Origin: Mesostigma viride
Lineage: Eukaryota > Streptophyta > Mesostigmatophyceae > Mesostigmatales > Mesostigmataceae
Assembly (NCBI GenBank): GCA_009746045.1
Contig: RPFO01000104.1
Coordinates: forward strand, 742,576 to 806,575
Direction: 5' to 3'
Length of the DNA stretch: 64,000 nt
The translations under genes and the position numbers were made by a program. Of this stretch, positions 29,705 through 39,211 are shown piece by piece. The notes under the pieces were generated by a model, which made no database searches, was not told the origin of the DNA, and was given only the letters and a program-made list of their open reading frames with translations. The stretch's first letter is position 1. Each line of letters begins with the position of its first letter.

Positions 29705-30646
29705 CTAAGACCTTCGCCGCTTAGCCGTTTTGCGGGCCGTCTTCGCACGAGACAGCTTCCTCTTACGCATCTGGCTTATAAAATGGCTAGGTGCTCGAGA
29801 CGTGTACAGTTTAAACGCCGCCGAGGAGGCCTTGCGCATGATGTCGTCCGCATTATATTTGTCAGGATGGAGCATCAGAGCTTTCTTCCTGTAGTCGCTG
29901 GCGGTCTTCGGATACGAGTCCATGACATTCGAGAACTTCTTGCCATACTCGTCGGCGTATATCGCCTCGCCAGGCGTGAGACCCGCGTCTTGTTTCGCTC
30001 GCTCCCAAGCGTCTTTTCCAGACTCCACCCATACAGAACGGGGCATCGGAGGTGGCGCGTTATAGTTAGAAGCTCGAGGTTGATCACGCGCTCGTCTTGC
30101 TTTTTCTCTCATCATGTCGTCAAACTTACGTTTTTCTTCAGCTTTGCGTTCGGCCGCATCGAATCCAGCTTTCGCTTTTTCCGCTCTTTCTCGTTCTGCC
30201 TTATTAAACGCGTATGGGTACTTCTGCATGAAGTCATACCACGGATATTCGAACGGTTCATGTCTGAAAATCGTTTTTTTGTGAATGTCCCAAAACTCGT
30301 TCCTGATCTGATCGAGAGGATCGGACGAATTCGGATCTATATCATTGAATGTGCGCACTGGCCCCGTTTCCTCGTCCATCCACTTCTGTCTTTGTTCCTC
30401 GTCTTCATTCCTTCGTCTCTCCCTGGCCGCCTCTCGCGCCTCTGGAGGAACGGGGGGCACATTCTGATACGCAACATCCTTCTGCGGCCTTTTTTCCGCC
30501 TCTCCTTCTTCGTCCTGTCTCGCCTTGTGCGAGAATGCCGCGGCTCGCGCCTTCTTACTCTTGGTATGCAAGTGGCAATACTTCCGCCCATTCGCGCACG
30601 TGTTTTGGCACGCCGTCTTGCGCACCGTCCTCCCTTTACACTGCAT
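29705..30646 (-). CDS. Cys-His motif protein with C-terminal J domain
   Basis: 313 residues from ATG 30646. N-terminal motif as in the 23-26 kb family (MQCKGRTVRKTACQN, with Cys3, Cys13, Cys24 and His27). A charged helical middle part contains many Arg/Glu/Ala. Near residues 250-290 a J-domain core is seen: YRKKALMLHPDKYNADD with the invariant His-Pro-Asp, and the following helix; a basic tail ends the protein. J domains stimulate Hsp70 ATPase. The placement of the J domain at the C-terminus is unusual. Confidence 0.75.
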   Translation of the reverse strand: MQCKGRTVRKTACQNTCANGRKYCHLHTKSKKARAAAFSHKARQDEEGEAEKRPQKDVAYQNVPPVPPEAREAARERRRNEDEEQRQKWMDEETGPVRTFNDIDPNSSDPLDQIRNEFWDIHKKTIFRHEPFEYPWYDFMQKYPYAFNKAERERAEKAKAGFDAAERKAEEKRKFDDMMREKARRARDQPRASNYNAPPPMPRSVWVESGKDAWERAKQDAGLTPGEAIYADEYGKKFSNVMDSYPKTASDYRKKALMLHPDKYNADDIMRKASSAAFKLYTSRAPSHFISQMRKRKLSRAKTARKTAKRRRS

Positions 30647-30865
30647 TTTCGTATGCTAAAATGCTTACAAAAAAAACCTTCGAGCTACGAAACTGGCAGT
30701 GTTTCCAACTCCTTGTTCTAGTGGGGCTCAGTCATTGTATAAGTCAGAGTGCATGATGTTGAGAGTTTTCAATTCATCACAAGTTCCATTTATTACAGAA
30801 ATAAGTACAATCAATCAATTCCCAAGTCCAAGTCCAATACCCAAGTCCAAGTCCAATACCCAAGT

Positions 30866-32359
30866 CTACAGCTCGCCCACGGGCGTGTACGAGAACAGCG
30901 CCGTCGCCTTGTCCCGCAAGTTAGCCACCCTATTCTGAATAGCGGCAGCACCAGAGCGACCCGCGGAAGCGCAAGCCCGCACCACAGTGCTCCTCGCGAA
31001 GAAGCTGAACTCCCTCGCCATCGTAGCATAGTCCCGCCGGCGGTCCTCGGGCACCAGAGGAAGCAAGTCCCTCAAGACGTGCTCGTTCAGAGTCGCCAGA
31101 GCCAGCGCCTGCGTGCGCAACGCCGCGCGCTGGTCGATGCGAGCCGCCATCTCCGGAGACGAGGGCGCGATCTTGGCCAGGCAGGCGTCCACCGCGTCCC
31201 TCTCGGCCCTGACCGCCTTGCAGGTCCCCGCCAGCACGCACGGCTGCCTCCACCCCTCCTCGATCTGGGCGTTGCGGATGTTCCTCCAGATGGCCTCCTG
31301 CTCCTTGTCCTCGGCCTTGTCGAGCGGCACCTTGGTGGGCATCTGCCCCCAGCACTTGGCGGGCGTGACCACCACGAGGGGGTAGACGAGCTTGGCCTCC
31401 TGCTCCGGGTCGATGTTCTCCACGCGCGCGGGCTTCCTGTCCTCCCCGGGCAGCAGGAGGAGCCTGTCGACCTTGTGCTGCTCGCCCGCCGGCGTGGGGA
31501 AGACCCTGGCTGCCGGGTTCCTCGTGAGCAGCGCCCTGACCTGCGCGGAGTGCTGCCTGGGCGCGTGAACGGGCACGTCCCTGTTGATGAGCACGTGGTT
31601 GGGGAGGATCTGCCTCGGCTGCTGCGGCTGCTGCGGCTGCGGCTGCGGCTGTGCGAGGACGGGGCTTCTGGCGGCCATGGCGGTCGCGGCGACTTGCATC
31701 CTGGCGAGGTTCTGCATCCCCTGCGCGAAGAGCTTGACTGGCGGCAGGAGCGGGGGCCCCGCGGGCCTGGGCACGACTTGGGGCAGCTTGGGCACGCCCA
31801 CGACGGTCTGCGGGTTGCAGGGCACGCCCACGGCGACGGAGATGACCGTCTTCGCTCTCTTTGCCGCCACCACCGCGGGCACGATGCGGTAAACGAGCTC
31901 CTTCCTCCCGTCCGGGTGCACGACCTCCATGGTGACGGCTCCCTCCGGCAGCGAGAGGATGGGCGTGGGCGCAGGGGCCTGCGAAAGGGCTGGCGAAAGG
32001 GCCGGGGCGGGCAAAGGCGCGGGCGCCATCTCCAGGGGTCGTTTTGGCCTCTGCGCGTTGAGGTTGACGTTGGCGTTTGCCTGCGTCTGCGTCTGCGGCT
32101 GCGTCTGCGTCTGCGTGGGCGCGGGCGTGGGCGCGGGCGTCTGCTTGTTGTTGTTGTTGTTTGCAGCCCCCGTGCCCGCCTGGACCGCCTTGATGACCTC
32201 GGGCACGATTTTGAGCGTGGCGAGCGCGGTGGCGGCCTCCTTCTCGTCGTCAGAGAGGTTCAGAGAGTGCATTTCCGGGATCGCAAGGAGTGCCTGATCC
32301 TTAGCCTTAGTCTGAGCCTGAGCCTGAGCGGCCTCGCACAAAACGGAGAAGGCGTCCAT
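30866..32359 (-). CDS. unknown Ala/Pro/Gln-rich 497-residue protein
   Basis: ATG 32359. Contains runs of Asn and Gln, a Thr/Gln/Pro-rich linker (residues about 70-100), a folded-looking stretch around residues 140-190 (PEGAVTMEVVHPDGRKEL), a long Pro/Gln stretch, and a C-terminal domain of about 200 residues with three Cys. I recognise no known domain. An even longer open frame on the opposite strand is an antisense shadow. GCCATAGCC lies 21 bases upstream of the start, as in the other genes of this region. Confidence 0.6.
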   Translation of the reverse strand: MDAFSVLCEAAQAQAQTKAKDQALLAIPEMHSLNLSDDEKEAATALATLKIVPEVIKAVQAGTGAANNNNNKQTPAPTPAPTQTQTQPQTQTQANANVNLNAQRPKRPLEMAPAPLPAPALSPALSQAPAPTPILSLPEGAVTMEVVHPDGRKELVYRIVPAVVAAKRAKTVISVAVGVPCNPQTVVGVPKLPQVVPRPAGPPLLPPVKLFAQGMQNLARMQVAATAMAARSPVLAQPQPQPQQPQQPRQILPNHVLINRDVPVHAPRQHSAQVRALLTRNPAARVFPTPAGEQHKVDRLLLLPGEDRKPARVENIDPEQEAKLVYPLVVVTPAKCWGQMPTKVPLDKAEDKEQEAIWRNIRNAQIEEGWRQPCVLAGTCKAVRAERDAVDACLAKIAPSSPEMAARIDQRAALRTQALALATLNEHVLRDLLPLVPEDRRRDYATMAREFSFFARSTVVRACASAGRSGAAAIQNRVANLRDKATALFSYTPVGEL

Positions 32360-32863
32360 GTCTGTTGTGTAGGAGTGTTGGCTATGGCTGTTCGTTCGTT
32401 AGCTAGCTTGTGTGTGCGTGTGCGTCTGTGCGTGTTCCTTGCGCGTTGGAGTGTTTTTGTCCTTTCCCGTGGGTCTCGCGTGTGGTGGCTGGACCAATGG
32501 GCGCTCGGCGCGCGGTGGTCGTAACGGTCTTTCTGCCCCGCGTCCCGGCCTGTCCAATGGGCGTGCACGGGATCTCGTAACCGCCTGCGCGTGTCGTGTC
32601 CGTTCCGTCCTTCTCGGTCTACGAGTGGCGGCTGGCGGCCGGTGGTGACGCACGGGATCTCTTTCCGGATCCGCTGACAAGATCTCGTGGCGGGCCGCGG
32701 GAATCTTCTAGAAGTTTCCAGCGGGCGCGACGCCATCCGTTTTCGTCCAATGGGAGCGCACGGGAATCGAGGCCGGTCCGCGTAGAAAGTGCGTGGTCCC
32801 CTCGGACTTGGCCATCTCACTCACGCATCACAGCTATCGTTCTTCCTTGCTTTCTTTCTGGCT
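32360..32863. promoter_or_regulatory. Divergent promoter with heat-shock element
   Basis: The 504-base gap between two outward-facing genes has GAATCTTCTAGAAGTTTC at 32701-32718, which reads GAA-nn-TTC-nn-GAA-nn-TTC: four perfect alternating pentamers of a heat-shock element. A GCCATAGCC (minus) sits at 32380-32388 near the left gene and the ATG-overlapping GGCTATGGC at 32860-32868 near the right gene. Repeats of TCCAATGGG (about 32488, 32553, 32749) also occur, like CCAAT boxes. Regulation by host HSF is inference. Confidence 0.55.
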
Positions 32864-33763
32864 ATGGCTTCCTCCGCCCGTTTCCTGTCTTGCAACAAGT
32901 GCAACCGGGCGTTCCCCGAGTCCCATTTCCTGTCCGCCCGCTTGGCGAACGGGTTCACGCTGGCGTGCCTTTCTTGCCGCGAAACTCAGAACAAGCAGGC
33001 CCGCCTTCGCAAGGCCCGCGCGAAGGAGATGCAGCGGGACGAGGAGGAGGACTACGAGAACGTGCCCTCCTTCAGCTACAGCTCCTCTGAGGGCGGCTCC
33101 TCCGAGAAAGGGGATCAGGAGGAGGAGGTTTCCTCTGTTGTGGCCGCTGACGCCGTTTCCGAGTCGTCTTCTGACGCTGAGTCGGAGCCGGATCGCCTCC
33201 CTTCTCCTCGCACTCCGTGCGCCCCTTGCATGCCGGCTCCTTTCCGCCGCTGCCTTCGCGTGAAGGGCAAGAACCCGCACCTGCGCCCTCACGACGGGAT
33301 GGGCGCTCGCGTGAAGGACAGCTCTCGCCGCGAGTTGCGCGGCTGCCGTCGCCGTCTGTCTCCCTACTTCCGCGGTTCTCCTCCCAAGTCTTCGGAGGCG
33401 CACGTGCAGGACGACGAGGTGCTCGGTTGGGGCGCCTTCGAGGGTCCCGTGAAGGATCTTTTGAGCGAGTCCCGCATCCAGCGCAGCGACCGCGAGATCC
33501 GCGAGGCTATCGATCTGATGGCCGCCGAGGAGGAGAAGTCTCTCGCTCCCGCCCCCGCTCCTTGCGCTCTGGAGGAGGAGGATATGTTTTCGGCGATGGG
33601 CCCCTTCCGCGTGGAGGACATGGACCTGGACCTGGACTTGGAGCGTCTGGGCGAGGACCTTTTCTGCGACTTCCGTTTGGGCGCTCTTTCCTTGGAGGAC
33701 ATTGCTGGGCTCGAGAAGGTGGAGAAGGAGCGTTGGTTCCTCCCCTTCGAGCTGAAGAATTGA
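32864..33763 (+). CDS. C2C2 zinc protein with acidic activation-like tail
   Basis: 299 residues from ATG 32864. N-terminal zinc module CNKCNRAFPESHFLSARLAN...CLSC (two Cys pairs about 20 residues apart) followed by basic residues. The middle is Glu/Ser-rich, with CAPCMPAPF near residue 120. The C-terminal region has acidic segments such as EDMDLDLDLERLGEDLF, resembling transcriptional activation regions. Predicted to be a nuclear regulator (inference). Divergent from the 30866-32359 gene across the heat-shock-type promoter. Confidence 0.65.
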   Translation: MASSARFLSCNKCNRAFPESHFLSARLANGFTLACLSCRETQNKQARLRKARAKEMQRDEEEDYENVPSFSYSSSEGGSSEKGDQEEEVSSVVAADAVSESSSDAESEPDRLPSPRTPCAPCMPAPFRRCLRVKGKNPHLRPHDGMGARVKDSSRRELRGCRRRLSPYFRGSPPKSSEAHVQDDEVLGWGAFEGPVKDLLSESRIQRSDREIREAIDLMAAEEEKSLAPAPAPCALEEEDMFSAMGPFRVEDMDLDLDLERLGEDLFCDFRLGALSLEDIAGLEKVEKERWFLPFELKN

Positions 33764-33888
33764 AGTCCTCGGGCCGTTGTTTTGCCCTTTCCACGGGGTT
33801 TGCTTGCCCCCATGTATGATAATAAAGTACATTTCCTCCCATTTGATTGGCTCCAACTCATGTGCACTAGGTAGTTCCGCGGCCTCGC

Positions 33889-34793
33889 GTATCTGTACTA
33901 GGAATACTTGTAGTATACCATATCCGAACTAGAAACGAAGTGACGCCATTGGTCGCTAGTAAAGTGGTGATGCTCTGAACAATAGCATCACCATCGTCCA
34001 CGGGAAAAAGTGGTGACACTGGTGATGCTGTGTTTTTTTTCGAGGGGGTCAAATTATTTTTATGGCCAGCAAATATTGCGGAAATTGCATTACAGAGGTG
34101 CACCCACTATTGCAAAGTCCACGGGGCAATCCTAATTGGGTAATTATCACACAATTACGCATATCTTTCCCGTGCATTTTGCAATAGTGTGATATGACCG
34201 TTGGGTTCAAAATTTTATGGTCAGCGATAGAGTATTTTTATATGACCGTTGGGTTCAATATTTTATGGTCAGCGAGGGAGTATATTATTATTAATGCTGG
34301 CATATGTCAATATTTTATGGTCAGCGAGGGAGTATATTATTATTAATGCTGGCATATGTCAATATTTTATGGTCAGCGAGGGAGTATATTATTATTAATG
34401 CTGGCATATGTCAATATTTTATGGTCAGCGAGGGAGTATATTATTATTAATGCTGGCATATGTCAATATTTTATGGTCAGCGAGGGAGAGTAATTACATG
34501 TCAACCCCTGACAACTATTGCAATTATTGAATACACGTGTCACTCCATGATTGGACGTAATTATTTAATAATGCTTGGATTAGACTCAATAATGCATTTC
34601 GTCCAATATTTGCTGGCCATAAAAATAATTTGACCCCCTCGAAAAAAAACACAGCATCACCAGTGTCACCACTTTTTCCCGTGGGCGGTGGTGATGCTAT
34701 TGTTCAGAGCATCACCACTTTTTGTATCGTCCAATGGCGTTACTTGGATTCTAGTTCAACTAGATTCTACTTGTAGTATTCAAGTACAGATAC
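33889..34793. repeat. Foldback element with 52-bp repeats
   Basis: 905 bp of AT-rich DNA with inverted arms of about 190 bp (33889-34078 and 34604-34793, in register); the inner ~138 bases of each arm are nearly identical and the outer ends weakly so. The middle carries about four and a half tandem copies of a 52-bp unit (TATTTTATGGTCAGCGAGGG..., from about 34260 to 34490). No coding. It lies between two convergent genes. It may be a MITE-like mobile element, or, given iterons within a palindrome, an origin-like structure. Confidence 0.8.
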
Positions 34794-34860
34794 GATACAC
34801 TACAAGTAGCCAAGTTCAGGTGCCAACTTTCAGCCAATCAATGGCCAGCATGCAAGCCCT

Positions 34861-35658
34861 CTACTCCTCCTCGATACGGGGAAGGCGGCCCTCGCGGCCA
34901 GACCCGCTCCTCCTGTACGTGCGCATCGCGCGGGAAGCGCCCTTCTTCACGCCTGGGACGGGCAGAGGGACCCTCGTTGGAGCCTGAGAAGGGGTCTTCT
35001 CGCGCATCTGCAGATCCACGCCCAGACGCTTCGAGCACGCCTCGATCAATGCGTTCGACTCGGCCAAGTGCTCCTCCAGACCCATCTTCATAGCGCGCGC
35101 GGCCACCAAGCAAGAAGGCTTGTGGCAAAAGAAATCCTCCAACTGGCACGCCTTCGTGCAATACCGCATCGTGAGGCAACGACCGCACTTGGGAAACTTC
35201 TTCCCCACGGGAGGCACGCGCTTGCAAGTGGCGCACCTCTTGGCCTCCACGTCGATCAAACGGCCCAGGGGGCACGAATAAAGCGAACGGTGGTAGATCC
35301 CCCACAGCAGCGTGCTGTCACGCACTTGGATCTGCACGCACCCCAACTTCACTGCCATGGGCGCGTCGAACGCAACCGCGCCGCCCTTCGAAGCCATCGT
35401 GTCGAAACCGTACACGATGCGGAGGCAGTTCGCGTACTCTTTGAAACGCAGGGCCTCCACCACCGAGAAAAAGTCCGCCTTGCTCACGAACGCGGCCGCG
35501 GCGTTCAAAAGTTTCGCGCGCTCCCCCTCGTCCGGCTCCATCAGGGCCACGGTCAGCAGCTGCGTGCCCATCAGATCTTCCACCGGCCAAGAACCGCTGG
35601 GGTGCGTCAGAGAGACGCCGGAACCCACGCAGGCGTTCAAACCGATCAAACTACACAT
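34861..35658 (-). CDS. MYND zinc-finger protein
   Basis: About 265 residues from Met 35658 (MCSLIGLNACVGSG); a GTG at 35679 is less likely. A helical N-terminal half is followed by a complete MYND-type finger at about residues 157-198: CATC, then KCGRC, YCTKAC, and a final CHKPSC. MYND fingers bind proline-rich peptides and mediate transcription or chromatin interactions. The C-terminus is basic with Arg/Gly. GCCATAGCC is at 35684-35692 upstream. Paired divergently with the gene at 36028. Confidence 0.8.
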   Translation of the reverse strand: MCSLIGLNACVGSGVSLTHPSGSWPVEDLMGTQLLTVALMEPDEGERAKLLNAAAAFVSKADFFSVVEALRFKEYANCLRIVYGFDTMASKGGAVAFDAPMAVKLGCVQIQVRDSTLLWGIYHRSLYSCPLGRLIDVEAKRCATCKRVPPVGKKFPKCGRCLTMRYCTKACQLEDFFCHKPSCLVAARAMKMGLEEHLAESNALIEACSKRLGVDLQMREKTPSQAPTRVPLPVPGVKKGASRAMRTYRRSGSGREGRLPRIEEE

Positions 35659-36027
35659 GATTCCTCGCTCGCTGTCCACTGCCGGCTATGGCTTCTGACC
35701 GCCACCCACGGCCGCGCACGCGACTTTACCGATCTCGCGGGACCCGAGAGCGCCGCGCCAAAAGGCCCGTGAGTCAGCACGAGGAACTTTCTAGAAGCGC
35801 CGCGCCGGACGCGGCCTTTCCGGTCCCGTGAGTCAGCACGCGGAACCGGACCGGAGTTTCTAGAAGCGCCGCGCCGGACGCGGCCCACCCGTGGATGGAC
35901 CAATCCCGTGCGTCCGCCGCCACCCGTGGAAAATCACAAAGACTGTGGACAGCCACGGGGAAGCCATCTCACGCAAGACCAACCACCAAGCCAGAAAACA
36001 AACGCCTTCTCTTTTCACGACATAGCC
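35659..36027. promoter_or_regulatory. Divergent promoter with paired bZIP-like and heat-shock elements
   Basis: Holds two tandem copies of a ~60-bp unit: GTGAGTCAGCAC (a TGAGTCA palindrome, AP-1/GCN4-like, at about 35770 and 35828) followed by TTTCTAGAAGCGCC. In the first copy GGAACTTTCTAGAA (35783-35796) reads GAA-nn-TTC-nn-GAA, a three-unit heat-shock element; the second has at least two units. A GCCATAGCC on the minus strand lies at 35684-35692 and a CATAGCC immediately before the ATG at 36028. Confidence 0.55.
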
Positions 36028-37136
36028 ATGGCCATCACCACGCGCTCCATGGCCTCCATGCGCAGGCGCTCCTCGCGCAAGCCGGTGCCAAAGCTGCGAG
36101 ACGGATTCGTGCAGTTCATGGTGGGCGCCCACCTGGCCAGGAAGCAAGCGCCCCTCCGCAAGCGCAAAGCCGTCAAGGGATGCCGCCTCCGCTGCTGCGA
36201 CCCCAACGCCGTCCTCTGCCCCTCCTCGCCTCTGCCGGAGGAGCGCGAGTACGGCATCACCGACCTGGTCCCCGACCCTGACGAGTCCGTGGCCCCCTTC
36301 GACTACGAGCAGGCCGTCAGAGACCACTACCCCTGCGACAAGTGCCACCAAAAGGGCCCGGACAGCATCTTGATGCGACACAACCCCAGGAACAAGATGG
36401 GCTCCATGGACGACATCCTCTGCGAGGAGTGCCTCGTCTCCTGCATCAGCATCATCATGGACGAGGGCAGGGACTCCGAGTACCGCAAGAAGTACATGTC
36501 CCAGTGGATCAGGGTGCCCGTGCCCAAGCCGGAAACCAGCCGCCCGCTCGTCCCGCTGGAACAAGGGGGCAGTACAGGTGCCGCGAGTGCAAGACCATGC
36601 CAAACAAGGTCGCCTTCCGCGTCCTGCACAAGGAGGGGGACACCGAGCCAGGGATCTACTGCGAGCCCTGCGTCAACAGGCAGGTCGTGGCCATCATGCG
36701 CAAAGGAAACCACCAGGACTTCGACCCCATGGTCGCCAGCTGCGAGGACGTCCTGCGCCGCTTCAAGCTGGACGAGGACTTGGCGCGCATCTGCTCCTCC
36801 CTCGCCCCCTCCTACAACTTCCCCTACTACGACCAGTGGCCGCCCGCGAGGTGCGAGAGCTGCAAGCGCGAGTTCGAGCACCACGCCATGTCCGCCTACA
36901 TGATGTACATCCCTCAGGAGGGCACCATGGGCGTGGCCTGCCACTTCTGCGCCAGGAACGTGCACAGGAAGGCCCTCATCAAGTTCGACGGATACAGCTT
37001 CGACAACCGCTTCAAGGCGTGGTACCAGGACGGAGAAAACAACAAGCTATCCGGGTTCGTAGCGCCCCTCACGGACATCACCACCCTCCTGGGCGTGCAC
37101 GCCATCGGCGCCCCTGTGCCGGTCGACTACGATTAA
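36028..37136 (+). CDS. Protein with three C2C2 zinc modules, one frameshift
   Basis: ATG 36028, in a start context identical to that of the gene at 27554. A basic N-terminus (TRSMASMRRRSSRK) is followed by three zinc modules, each Cys-x2-Cys far from a second Cys-x2-Cys: CDKC...CEEC (about 36335-36430), CREC...CEPC (about 36580-36670), CESC...CHFC (about 36855-36960). The frame changes at a G5 run near 36565-36569; one added G joins the parts into about 369 residues. C-terminal part has acidic and aromatic residues. No known enzyme; a nucleic-acid or protein-binding role is inferred. Confidence 0.65.
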
Positions 37137-37665
37137 ACAGCCTCATTGTATCAGTAGCCACAAGTGCACACATAGCCCAGCCCTCATCAATAGACAAGTC
37201 TCTGCCTGTAAATTATTAACTTGTAATGAAAAAACGATTCGTGCATGCCCACATCTCATGCAGTGCCACGGGACTTAGAAAAATCCCGTGGCACACAAAA
37301 GATAGGGGGGAACATGGGGTCACCCTCGCGGAGCGTAGTAAGGGCCCGCAGGTGTGTTGACACGGGAAAATGGGGTTTACCCCCTTACTACAAAAACCCA
37401 AGGTGACCCCAAGGGTGGGCACCTGGGACACATGGATCCACGGGAAAATCATCACAAGTGGCCAGGGTGTGACAGTAGCCAGCCTAACATCACAATCCCG
37501 TGGGGGTGCATGGACATGTGTGCAATCCATTCATTATTATTCATAATAAAATCCAAGTACACATTGTGATGCCATGAAATGACTCAATGATGCAAACAGT
37601 GTCCATTGCTTTATTCATTTATTCAAAAACAGCTGTCCTTCATGAACTGTCAAGCCACCAAATGT
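37137..37665. other. Intergenic, junction of the palindrome
   Basis: No gene. The palindrome arm begins at 37388; before that the sequence is unrelated to the other side. Several short CCCACGGGA-like motifs and two AATAAA-like sites (about 37543 and 37613) are present, the latter fitting 3' ends of the convergent genes. Confidence 0.5.
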
Positions 37666-38665
37666 CTACGTCTTCTTCTGGGCGGCCTGGGCGGCCATGC
37701 TCTCTGCGATTTGAGCGGGTGTGAACCCCATAGTCGCCATGTGGTTCAACATCCTCTGCAGGGTGTCTAGTCCAGCAGCAACTTGAGCGTTACTAGGGAC
37801 AGGCTTGCTCCCTGAACCCTGCCCAGCTGCTGGCTTCTCCTGCCCAGCTGCTGGCTCCTCCACAGGAGTGACAGGTGCAGGCTTCTCCTCCTCGCTGGCG
37901 GGTGCAGTCTTCTTTCCAGCACTGGGTGCAGGCTTCTCCTCAGCACCGGCTGCAGTCTTCTGGGAAGGGACGGGGGTCTTCTTGATAGCGAATGACCTGT
38001 CCGCCGGGCTCGGCGTGATCTTTGTTAGCTTTACGCGTCGTCCCACCGGGGGGACTTCATTGCCCTCTTTGAGGAGGGAGTGGATCCCTCCTCCTTCTTC
38101 ACCACAACCTCCCATTGCATGGGAGGGGCTTCCTCGCCCACATCGACCACCTCCTGTCCCTGGAGACACTCCTCATGCCGGACGTGCTCACGCCATGAAT
38201 CACGCGCCATCTTGGCCGTCACCTTGTTGCCATTGCCGTTTCCAGGGCTCCCTCTGAAATTCTTGAGGAAATCGCGCATGCGCGCGTCATACTGAATATC
38301 GATTTTAGACATAGGGAGCCATGCCTGTGTCGCATCTGAAAACATGGTCTTGACGTGAAGCGAGCCTGCTTCGAACTTGACTCCAGTAAACCTGTCGATT
38401 TTGCCATCGTCGAACTGCGTCTGAACACGCTCCTCCTCCTCGTCATCCTCATCTGACGAGGAGGAGGAGGAGACGATGTCGGCATGTGTTGCCGCCCCCC
38501 CTGGATGGCCTTGGCCCTAGTGTTTCTCTTCGAAATGTCGTCTACTGTCTCCTGGAGTATATCTCCTACAGCGTGAAATAGAGCGGCGATCGGCAGCCGC
38601 TTCGCCTGCCTCACGTTATCCTTCATAATATCGCTATCCTTCATCGCACCTGGGCTATCGTTCAT
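37666..38665 (-). pseudogene. Left-arm gene C: acidic/Ala-Pro-rich protein, frameshifted
   Basis: Left copy of the gene at 46809-47809. N-terminus MNDSPGAMKDSDIMKD, a central Ser/Asp/Glu-rich stretch, a conserved middle (TKIDIQYDAR-like), a Lys/Pro/Ala-rich region, and a C-terminal helix ending MATMGFTPAQIAESMAAQA. That last segment resembles a UBA domain (MGF pattern), with low certainty. Breaks: a G7 run (plus-strand C7 near 38504-38510, shared by both arms) and a left-only change at 38048-38053, where it has G6 against C7 on the right, which breaks the left copy. About 330 residues if whole. Confidence 0.5.
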
Positions 38666-39211
38666 CGTGTCACTTCTCTTCTCGTTGCTTGATCAATTAA
38701 TTAATTGCACGCATGCACGCCGCCTTTGATTCATTTTGTATATGTTTACCACCCCCAAAATTCGACAATTTGCCAAGTGGGCCGCCAGCCACCCCCTTAC
38801 AATTCGTTCCAAGTTCAGAATGTACATTATATACGATTCTGATGCGTGATACTGCATTCGTACGGTGCAAGTACCATATTCTGGCGTCGTACGGTGCAGT
38901 ATAGGCGCGGGTCTGAATTCGGCGGTCCCGGACTTGAGAAAATTGCCTAAGTCCCAAACACTAAGGCGTATGGGCCTGCTACCTAAGTGCACAGGCCAAA
39001 GTACTTGTCCAAATTGTAATTAAATTATATATCCATGCAAGGCTTGATAAGCACATTGTTCGTGAATGTTTGCATGCAAAAAACTTTTATTATTTCAATA
39101 AAATCATGAGTAAATATATGAAAATGCACAAGGTCCCACGGGACTTGCCCTATACTGACTACCATGCGTGCTAGTGTACATCACAAATGACAAAGTCCTA
39201 GGGACTTGTCT
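38666..39211. other. Left-arm spacer between genes C and A
   Basis: No gene; AT-rich with AATAAA near 39098 (3' end of gene A), and promoter-like AT stretches for gene C near 38690-38720. A 99-residue open frame here is not supported by composition. The same sequence is at 46263-46808 in the right arm. Confidence 0.5.

Noticed and set aside
30749..32524. Long plus-strand open frame of 591 codons
   Set aside because: It is antisense to the minus-strand gene 30866-32359, has an Arg/Leu/Gly-dominated shadow composition, and lacks the upstream motif.
34260..34490. Possible CRISPR array
   Set aside because: The 52-bp units abut directly with no unique spacers, and no cas gene is present.
38697..38992. 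99- and 86-residue open frames in the spacer between genes C and A (also in the right arm)
   Set aside because: AT-rich promoter/terminator DNA; the two frames overlap and neither has protein-like composition.
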